From: an uncultured Prevotellaceae bacterium
GTDB taxonomy: Bacteria; Bacteroidota; Bacteroidia; Bacteroidales; Bacteroidaceae
Reading direction: 5' to 3'
Length of the DNA: 64,000 nt
NCBI GenBank assembly: GCA_937898415.1
Contig: CALDLA010000068.1
Coordinates: 1-64,000 of the forward strand
Shown piece by piece: positions 57,943-64,000 of this stretch. The notes below the pieces were generated by a model. That model searched no databases. It saw only the letters and a program-made list of their open reading frames with translations, and was not told where the DNA came from. The position numbers and the translations under genes were made by a program. The first letter of the stretch is position 1. The number at the start of each line of letters is the position of its first letter.

Positions 57943-59862
57943 TTATTTGGCCTTCTTCAGATAGGCCCCGTCCATATAGACGTCTTCTTCGAGTAGCAAC
58001 TGCTCGAGGGCGGCGTCTATCTGTTCGTAGGGTAGGGGAATAGTGCGCAGTTCGGTGACGTGGTGGCGCTGACCGTCGGCTAACAGGCTGAGTATGAGCT
58101 GGCTGGCGCTTTGGGTCTTCTCGTTGTCCGTCAACTGACGCTTGTAGCTCATGCAGACATCGCACTGGCCGCAGTCGTGGTCGTTCTTCTCGCCGAAGTA
58201 GCGCAGCAGTTGGCGGCTTCGGCACTCGTCGGCCGTGTTGACATAACTGATCATGGCGTTGATGCGGTCGGTGTAGCGCTGGCGCAGATCGTCGTAGACG
58301 GCGGGCGGGAACATGAGGTGCTCGGAGTCCTCGCGGCGCTGCATATAGCGGACGTAGGGGGTACGCTTCTGGGGTATGAAGCTGATGATGCGCTTCTGTC
58401 CTAAGAGCTTCAGCATCTGATAGACCTGCGGTCGTGTAAGGCCTGTTTCATGGGCGATGAGGCCCTCGTCGATGAACGTGTAATCGACGAAGAGTCCGCC
58501 GTAGTTGCGCAGCAGGGCGGTGATGATGCGGTCTTCGTCGGGTTCCAGTTCTCCGAGCCGGTACAGCTGGTCACGGGAAAGAAGGAACATGACGCGGGCT
58601 TGGTTCTCCTGTTCTTCAATGTAGTCGACGTAGCCGGCGCGGTTCAGAATCTTCAGCGCGGAGTGTACCTGGATAGGGAAATGGTGGAACTTGCGACAGA
58701 AGTCATCGACGTTGAACTCGAAGGTGGCGTTGTAGCCCGAGCCTGTAGCCACTTGATAGTAGAAGGAAAGGTGGTCATAGACCGTACGAACGTAGTCCTT
58801 TTCTGGGAAGGTGTCGCTGATGCGCTTCAGCAACTTGCGCTGGTCGTTGCTGTTGTAGAGCAATACGGCGTAGGCCTTCTCGCCGTCGCGTCCGGCACGT
58901 CCCGCTTCCTGGAAGTAAGCCTCGATGGAGTCAGGGCAGTCCACGTGGACAACCAGCCGTACGTCGGGCTTGTCAATGCCCATGCCGAAGGCGTTGGTAG
59001 CCACCATGACGCGTACCTTGTCCAGCTGCCACGACTTTTGCCGCTCGTCCTTATCGGCGGCGTCGAGACCGGCGTGGTAGAAGGTTGTGGCGATTCCTTC
59101 GTTGTTCAACAGGTCGGACACCTCCTTCGTACGTCGGCGACTGCGGACGTAGACGATGGCCGTCCCCGGTACATTATTCAATATATGCAGCAGCTCATCA
59201 CGCTTGTCGGCAGCTTCACGCACGACATAAGCCAAGTTGCGCCGTTCGAACGACATGCGGAAGACCCGCTTTTCAGTAAAGGCAAGACGCTCCTGAATGT
59301 CGTCGATGACGGTGGGGGTGGCCGTCGCCGTCAATGCCAGGACGGGAACTTCGGGAAAGTCGTGGCGGATGTCGGCAATCTCCAGATAGGAGGGACGGAA
59401 ATCGTAGCCCCACTGTGAAATACAGTGGGCCTCGTCGACGGTGATGAAGCTGACCTTCATGTGGCGCAGCTTCGTACGGAAGATGTCTGACGATAACCGT
59501 TCGGGCGATACGTAGAGAATCTTGACGGCGCCGAAGACGGCATTCTCCAGGGTGGTCAGGATGCGGTTGTGTTCCATGCCGCTGTAGATGGCGGCGGCGC
59601 GGATGCCCCGGCGGCGCAGGTTCTGCACCTGATCCTTCATTAGGGCGATGAGCGGCGTGATGACGATGCAGACACCCTCCTGGGCCAGTGCCGGCACTTG
59701 GAAGGTAATCGACTTGCCGCCGCCCGTCGGCATTAGTCCCAGGGTGTCGTGACCGGCACCAATGGACTCGATGATTTCGCGCTGAACGCCGCGGAAGTCA
59801 TCGTAGCCCCAGTATTTTTTAAGAATATCTTCAAACCTCTTCACTCGGCTTGATATCCTCAA
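57943..59862 (-). CDS. recQ: ATP-dependent DNA helicase RecQ
   Basis: A protein of 639 residues. Walker A in MPTGGGKS, DEAH in TVDEAHCISQWGYDFRPSY, helicase motifs V-VI in ATNAFGMGIDKPDVRLVVH and QEAGRAGRDG, and a zinc-binding region with CRSRQLLRYFGEKNDHDCGQCDVC. There is a winged-helix RQC-like part and no clear HRDC. It unwinds DNA during repair. Its first 32 bases overlap recJ, so the two repair genes are coupled. Confidence 0.93.
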   Translation of the reverse strand: MRISSRVKRFEDILKKYWGYDDFRGVQREIIESIGAGHDTLGLMPTGGGKSITFQVPALAQEGVCIVITPLIALMKDQVQNLRRRGIRAAAIYSGMEHNRILTTLENAVFGAVKILYVSPERLSSDIFRTKLRHMKVSFITVDEAHCISQWGYDFRPSYLEIADIRHDFPEVPVLALTATATPTVIDDIQERLAFTEKRVFRMSFERRNLAYVVREAADKRDELLHILNNVPGTAIVYVRSRRRTKEVSDLLNNEGIATTFYHAGLDAADKDERQKSWQLDKVRVMVATNAFGMGIDKPDVRLVVHVDCPDSIEAYFQEAGRAGRDGEKAYAVLLYNSNDQRKLLKRISDTFPEKDYVRTVYDHLSFYYQVATGSGYNATFEFNVDDFCRKFHHFPIQVHSALKILNRAGYVDYIEEQENQARVMFLLSRDQLYRLGELEPDEDRIITALLRNYGGLFVDYTFIDEGLIAHETGLTRPQVYQMLKLLGQKRIISFIPQKRTPYVRYMQRREDSEHLMFPPAVYDDLRQRYTDRINAMISYVNTADECRSRQLLRYFGEKNDHDCGQCDVCMSYKRQLTDNEKTQSASQLILSLLADGQRHHVTELRTIPLPYEQIDAALEQLLLEEDVYMDGAYLKKAK

Positions 59863-61555
59863 TCTGCAGCTGTACCTCGCTGCGCTTGTAGATGTTCTCC
59901 TCGATGGTGAAGACGATGTCGAACGAGCGCTTCGACTTGATGTAGCGGGCTGCCTGACTCTGGCCGAAGGCTATGCCGTTCATGACGTTCGACGACTTCG
60001 AGTCCACCAGTTCCAACTTGATGTGCTCCTGTTGACGCCCCACCACCTTCGACGTGCCGTAGTCATAGACATTGCGGGTGCAGAACAGCGGCTTGGGGTT
60101 GTCGGGTCCATGAGGCGCAAACTTCTTCAGGTCGTTGTGAAGTTTCTTGGTGATGTCCTTGAAGTCCACCTCCTCCTCAATATCGAGCGTAGCCTCTGTC
60201 TGTTCCGGCAGGATGTGCTCGTTGACATACTGCTGGAAACGACGTCGGAACTCGGGAATGTTCTCTATGGGCAGCGACAGGCCGACGGCATAGGTGTGAC
60301 CACCGAAGTTTTCCAGGATGTCACGGCACGACTTCACGGCATCGTAGATGTCGTAGCCGGCTATACTGCGGGCCGAGCCCGTGGCCAGGTCGCCGCTGCG
60401 TGTCAGCACAACCGTGGGACGGAAGTAGAGCTCCGTCATGCGCGAAGCCACGATGCCGACAACACCCTTCTTCCAGTTCTCGTCGTAGAGTACGATGGAG
60501 TTGTGGTGCTTCTGGCTCTCTAACTTCTCGATAATCTGGTTGGCCTCCTCCGTCATCTGCTTGTCCACATCCTTGCGCTGCTCGTTGTATTCGTTGATGT
60601 GCGTGGCCATGGCCAGTGCCCGCTTGAAGTCCTTCTCCACCAACAGATCGACGGCCTCCGTACCGTTCTGCATGCGTCCTGAGGCATTGATGCGCGGTCC
60701 TATCTTGAAGACAATATCGCTCATCGTCAGCTCGCGTCCCGTCAGTCCGCAAATCTCGATGATGGCCTTGATGCCCACCGAGGGGTTCTGGTTCAGCTGC
60801 TTCAGACCGTGGAAGGCTAAGATGCGGTTCTCGCCCGTCACCGACACGATGTCGGCGGCAATGGAGATGGCACAGAACTCCAGCAGCGGGATGAGCCTCG
60901 AGAAAGGTATGCCGTTGTTCTTGGCAAAAGCCTGCATGAACTTGAAACCCACGCCGCAGCCGCAAAGGTGCTTGAATGGATAAGTAGAATCCTCACGCTT
61001 CGGATTGAGGATGGCCACCGCCGGTGGCAGGTCCTCATCCGGCACGTGGTGGTCGCAGATGATAAAATCTATGCCAAGCTGGTTGGCATAACTGATTTCG
61101 TCGATTGCCTTGATTCCGCAATCGAGCACAATGATGAGTTTCACATCATGTTCCGCCGCATAGTCCAGTCCCTTCTTGCTGATGCCGTATCCCTCTTCGT
61201 AACGGTCGGGGATATAGTATTCAATGTTGGAATAGAACTGCTGCAGGAACTTATACACCAAAGCTACCGCCGTACATCCGTCAACGTCGTAGTCGCCATA
61301 GACCATGATACGCTCTTTACGCCCCATAGCGTCATTCAGCCTGTCGACCGCCACGTCCATGTCGTTCATAAGGAAGGGGTCTATCAGTTCGTTCAGCATG
61401 GGACGGAAGAAACGTTTGGCCGCCGATTCCGTCTTAATGCCGCGCTGAATGAGCAGGTCGGCCAAGACTGGGCTCATCCCAATCTTCTCTGCCAGCTCTT
61501 TAGCCGCCGCGGTTCTGTCGGATGTTGGTGGTTCGTAATTCCATTTGAAATGCAT
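59831..61555 (-). CDS. recJ: Single-stranded-DNA-specific exonuclease RecJ
   Basis: A protein of 574 residues. DHH-family motifs: VYGDYDVDGCTA, VLDCGIKA, FIICDHHVPD and the DHHA1 part GGHTYAVGLSL. A C-terminal OB-like domain follows. It degrades single-stranded DNA 5' to 3' in recombination and mismatch repair. Upstream gene in a recJ-recQ operon. Confidence 0.94.
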   Translation of the reverse strand: MHFKWNYEPPTSDRTAAAKELAEKIGMSPVLADLLIQRGIKTESAAKRFFRPMLNELIDPFLMNDMDVAVDRLNDAMGRKERIMVYGDYDVDGCTAVALVYKFLQQFYSNIEYYIPDRYEEGYGISKKGLDYAAEHDVKLIIVLDCGIKAIDEISYANQLGIDFIICDHHVPDEDLPPAVAILNPKREDSTYPFKHLCGCGVGFKFMQAFAKNNGIPFSRLIPLLEFCAISIAADIVSVTGENRILAFHGLKQLNQNPSVGIKAIIEICGLTGRELTMSDIVFKIGPRINASGRMQNGTEAVDLLVEKDFKRALAMATHINEYNEQRKDVDKQMTEEANQIIEKLESQKHHNSIVLYDENWKKGVVGIVASRMTELYFRPTVVLTRSGDLATGSARSIAGYDIYDAVKSCRDILENFGGHTYAVGLSLPIENIPEFRRRFQQYVNEHILPEQTEATLDIEEEVDFKDITKKLHNDLKKFAPHGPDNPKPLFCTRNVYDYGTSKVVGRQQEHIKLELVDSKSSNVMNGIAFGQSQAARYIKSKRSFDIVFTIEENIYKRSEVQLQIEDIKPSEEV

Positions 61556-61620
61556 TTATATATTTATTTTTGTTCTTGTCGCTTAGGTGGCTAAAGGGTA
61601 TAATACCCCAAATTAGCCTC

Positions 61621-61628
61621 CAAAGATA
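61621..61628 (-). promoter_or_regulatory. -7 box for recJ-recQ
   Basis: Reads TATCTTTG on the minus strand, with TTGG 19 bases upstream. Confidence 0.6.
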
Positions 61629-61692
61629 AGAATAAAAATTGGAATGACCAATAACAGAGCCGATTTTTTAACAGAAAAAAAGAAATGGAGCG

Positions 61693-62904
61693 CTATGACT
61701 GCCTGTTCACCATCGCTGCCACGCAAGAGTCTGACCATACGTTCTCGGCCGTTTCCACCATATCGATGATGGTGTAGATGGGTAGGATAAGACCGAGGAC
61801 GGCGACGGGAGCACCGATGCCTGACATCAGGGAGAATGTCAGGAAATAGCAGCCCATGGGAACGCCGGCATTGCCAATAGCAGAGATGACGCTGATGAAC
61901 GTCCAGAGCACGATAGTGCCGAGGGTGAGCGACGTGCCGCCTTGCTGCATAACGAAGAGAGATGTGACGAGGATGAAGGCGGCACAGCCGTTCATATTGA
62001 TGGTGGTACAGATCGGCAGTACAAAGCGGGCTATATGCTTACGAATGCCCAGACGGTTCTCAGCCGTATCCATCGTGACGGGCAGCGTGGCAGCACTGCT
62101 CTTGGTGAAGAGGGCCATCAGCACGGCGGGCATCATGCGCGCCAAAACCCGGACGGGGTTCAAGCCTCGTGACAACAGGAAAAGTGGCAGCACGATGAAG
62201 AACTGGATCACATTGCCACTGAGCACCACCAGTACGTACCTTCCAACGGAGTCGGCCACCACGCCGGCAGTGAGTTGTGCCGAGAGTTGGGCGGCGAAGG
62301 CCACAATTCCGAGGGGCAGCGTCCAGATAAGGCCGCGGATGAGCAGGAAGAGCAGTTCCTGCAGGCCGTGGAGCCCTTTCACCACGACCGCCTTGTTCTC
62401 TGATTCAGGAAGTTTCGACAACCCGATGCCAACGGCGAAGGCTAACAGTAGCAGTGAGAGCACGTTGCCTTCGAGGAAGGGCTTGATGATGTTGTTAGGG
62501 ATGACGCTGACAAGATGTTCCGAGTAAGTGACTGAGCGTTGGACAGGATTTGAAAGACCCGAATCCTGGGACAAGGATTGCAGGTCGGCTCCGGCAACGG
62601 AGTCTATCGGTAAATTACCAGGTGCTATAAGCACATAGAGCACCGCCCCCACGACGGCAGCCGCAAAGGTGGTGAGCAATGTGTAGGTCAGTGTGCGGCC
62701 AAAGACGCGCCCCGAGCCTTTCGAGCCAAAGGTGGCAAAGGTGGTAATGACGGCCAGTACGATCGTTGGCACAGCCAACAACTGAAACAGCCGCGTATAG
62801 ACGGTTGCCACGAAGTTCATCACCTCGTCGAGCCACCCTGACCCGAATAGCCCTAATATTGCGCCAACGACGAGCGCTCCTATCCATATCAGTGTTCTTT
62901 TCAT
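61693..62904 (-). CDS. Dicarboxylate/amino acid:cation symporter (DAACS family)
   Basis: A protein of 403 residues from the ATG at 62904 (MKRTLIWIGALVVGAILGLF); an ATG at 62916 overlapping the upstream gene is an alternative. About eight membrane helices, a Ser-rich loop (FTKSSAATLPVTMDTAENRL) and NMNGCAAFILVTSLF, matching the NMDG-type motif of the family. It carries acidic amino acids or dicarboxylates with Na+ or H+ in the inner membrane. It starts right at the end of the TonB receptor gene. Confidence 0.88.
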   Translation of the reverse strand: MKRTLIWIGALVVGAILGLFGSGWLDEVMNFVATVYTRLFQLLAVPTIVLAVITTFATFGSKGSGRVFGRTLTYTLLTTFAAAVVGAVLYVLIAPGNLPIDSVAGADLQSLSQDSGLSNPVQRSVTYSEHLVSVIPNNIIKPFLEGNVLSLLLLAFAVGIGLSKLPESENKAVVVKGLHGLQELLFLLIRGLIWTLPLGIVAFAAQLSAQLTAGVVADSVGRYVLVVLSGNVIQFFIVLPLFLLSRGLNPVRVLARMMPAVLMALFTKSSAATLPVTMDTAENRLGIRKHIARFVLPICTTINMNGCAAFILVTSLFVMQQGGTSLTLGTIVLWTFISVISAIGNAGVPMGCYFLTFSLMSGIGAPVAVLGLILPIYTIIDMVETAENVWSDSCVAAMVNRQS

Positions 62905-62905
62905 C

Positions 62906-64000
62906 TTATAATGCAAACGTCAAATTCATGTAAATATTGCGTCCCTTCTGCGGAATATGGTTCCAGTCGGCGTAGGTGGCATAGTATTTGTCGAGGAGGT
63001 TCTCGATGCCGGCACGAACGACGAACGACGAAAAGCGGTACTGCGCCGAGAGGTTGATGATAGCCCATTCACTGGCTGGCGTTTCCCCGTATTTCTCGCC
63101 GTAGTTGCTTTGGCGCGTATTACCTTTCACGACTGCTTGTGCCTGAAAATGCTGGTTCTGGTATTGCAGTTCCGACTGCCAACTGATGGGCGAAATCATT
63201 GGCAGCACGTCGCCCTCGTCATCTCGTCCTATGCTGTAAGCCAGGTTCGTGTTCCACGTCAGCCACGGCTGAATCTGCCACCCAGTGCTCAGCTGGGCGT
63301 TGGCAATGGTAGCATGCGCAATGTTGCCGTACACCTTCACACCCTCGGCATCAACGGTCATCGCACTCAGACGCCGTTCGAACTGCCCGATGATATAGTT
63401 TGAGAAGAAGAAGGCATTCGCGTCGATGGTGAAGTTAAAAGTGGGGAGTGAGAAGCGAAAAGTGCCGTTCACCTCGATGGCGCTCTCGTTCTTCAGCCTC
63501 GGGTTGCCGATGTAGTCGTACTGGTCGAACGTGTTGTTCAAGTAGTAGCCGTAGGCCTCGGTCACCGTAGGTGCACGACTGCCCCAACCGCCGCCGATGG
63601 AAAGTTGAGAGTGGAGAGTTGATAGTTGATAGCTTGCAGCAATGCGCCCCGTCGTCTGGTGATACTGCTGCTTCATGCCTGGGAAGAAGACGCTCAGCGC
63701 CTTGTAACCCTCGTCGTTGTTCAGCCGCTGGTGCTGCCACGAGAGTTTTCCTGAGACATTCAGTGTGTGACGCTCACTCAGGGCAATGCGGTCGCTGAGG
63801 GCCACGCCTGTGTTCAGCGTCCCAACGTCGGGCCATGTCACCATATACATCGGCGCAGCACCGCCGGGATACATCGTCATGTCGGCAAACAGACGGTTGT
63901 AGTACAGGTCGTAGTTGGCCGTCAGCTCATGACCGCCTCTCGTGCTGCGTGCCAGACTGTATAAGCCCGCCGTCCAACTCTCACCCGGCATGTCCATGTG
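62906..64000 (-). CDS. TonB-dependent receptor, C-terminal part
   Basis: At least 363 residues; the gene runs off the right end of the window, so the plug domain is not seen. Barrel strands typical of TonB receptors (RIALSERHTLNVSGKLSWQH, VRAGIENLLDKYYATYADWN, ending IYMNLTFAL). The ligand cannot be told. Two segments of the coding DNA (63437-63464 and 63600-63634) are built of 7-base repeats like the intergenic heptamer arrays. Confidence 0.85.
   Translation of the reverse strand, partial: HMDMPGESWTAGLYSLARSTRGGHELTANYDLYYNRLFADMTMYPGGAAPMYMVTWPDVGTLNTGVALSDRIALSERHTLNVSGKLSWQHQRLNNDEGYKALSVFFPGMKQQYHQTTGRIAASYQLSTLHSQLSIGGGWGSRAPTVTEAYGYYLNNTFDQYDYIGNPRLKNESAIEVNGTFRFSLPTFNFTIDANAFFFSNYIIGQFERRLSAMTVDAEGVKVYGNIAHATIANAQLSTGWQIQPWLTWNTNLAYSIGRDDEGDVLPMISPISWQSELQYQNQHFQAQAVVKGNTRQSNYGEKYGETPASEWAIINLSAQYRFSSFVVRAGIENLLDKYYATYADWNHIPQKGRNIYMNLTFAL
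63437..63464. repeat. Heptamer repeat inside the TonB receptor gene
   Basis: AAAAGTG, GGGAGTG, AGAAGCG, AAAAGTG in a row, inside the coding region and in frame with no disruption. Confidence 0.65.
63600..63634. repeat. Second heptamer repeat inside the TonB receptor gene
   Basis: GAAAGTT, GAGAGTG, GAGAGTT, GATAGTT, GATAGCT: five 7-base units in the coding sequence (encodes a loop around STLHSQLS). Confidence 0.65.

Overview
The window looks like a chromosomal segment of a Bacteroidales bacterium, most likely Prevotellaceae (Prevotella/Segatella-like). Reasons seen in the sequence: many genes are preceded by the Bacteroidetes-type -7 box TAnnTTTG rather than sigma70 boxes; there are few Shine-Dalgarno sites; and the gene set is typical of the group (imelysin plus di-heme oxidoreductase operon, PCMD lipoprotein, LpxK/PNP/ThiL operon, GGGtGRT protein with a NifU-like partner, type IX sorting-type C-terminus, SPFH protein, GH28 and cytoplasmic GH13). 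No rRNA, tRNA, CRISPR array or intact insertion sequence was found.

Layout. 0-8.3 kb: yraN, clpC (minus), gyrA and two tandem homologous secreted TPR proteins. 8.2-14.3 kb: a minus-strand operon (porin, imelysin lipoprotein, di-heme oxidoreductase, small membrane protein) that looks like an iron-acquisition set. It is divergent from a regulator that fuses a YtfE/RIC-type di-iron hemerythrin domain to a LuxR HTH. 14.4-26.9 kb: an AT-richer accessory region holding an AbiE-type pair with a truncated toxin, a probable HsdR remnant, an ORF with an internal amber codon, an HTH protein plus Ser/Thr kinase, a DUF6922-like/AbiEii-like pair, a radical SAM/SPASM RiPP locus with a 34-residue precursor and an M42 peptidase, a U32-like protein, a probable PD-(D/E)XK nuclease, a zinc-ribbon protein, a SprT-like protein and two unknown genes. 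A 49-bp direct repeat (48/49 identical) brackets 16.14-26.82 kb. 27-33.2 kb: SPFH protein, then a minus-strand operon sppA-lpxK-pnp-thiL-luxR. 33.3-40.6 kb: GH28, rubrerythrin, a large secreted CotH/lamin-tail protein, and the GGGtGRT/NifU-like pair. 40.7-44.6 kb: fabD, a GH13 amylase and a CobW GTPase. 44.8-52.7 kb: PCMD lipoprotein, beta-barrel protein, and a complete TolC/HlyD/ABC efflux operon. 52.9-64 kb: membrane polyferredoxin with an exported Fe-S aldo/keto reductase, LolA-like protein, PurF-like protein, recQ, recJ, a dicarboxylate-type symporter and the 3' part of a TonB-dependent receptor.

The two most unusual things are the small RiPP locus at 20.2-23.3 kb and a set of intergenic arrays whose sequences are unrelated but which share an exact 22-bp (2 x 11) period, usually centred on a short perfect palindrome. 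These arrays cluster at both ends of the accessory region and recur at 52.7 kb. Many cassettes of the accessory region also share near-identical promoter modules. All functional statements are from reading the sequence and from family knowledge; no database search was run.
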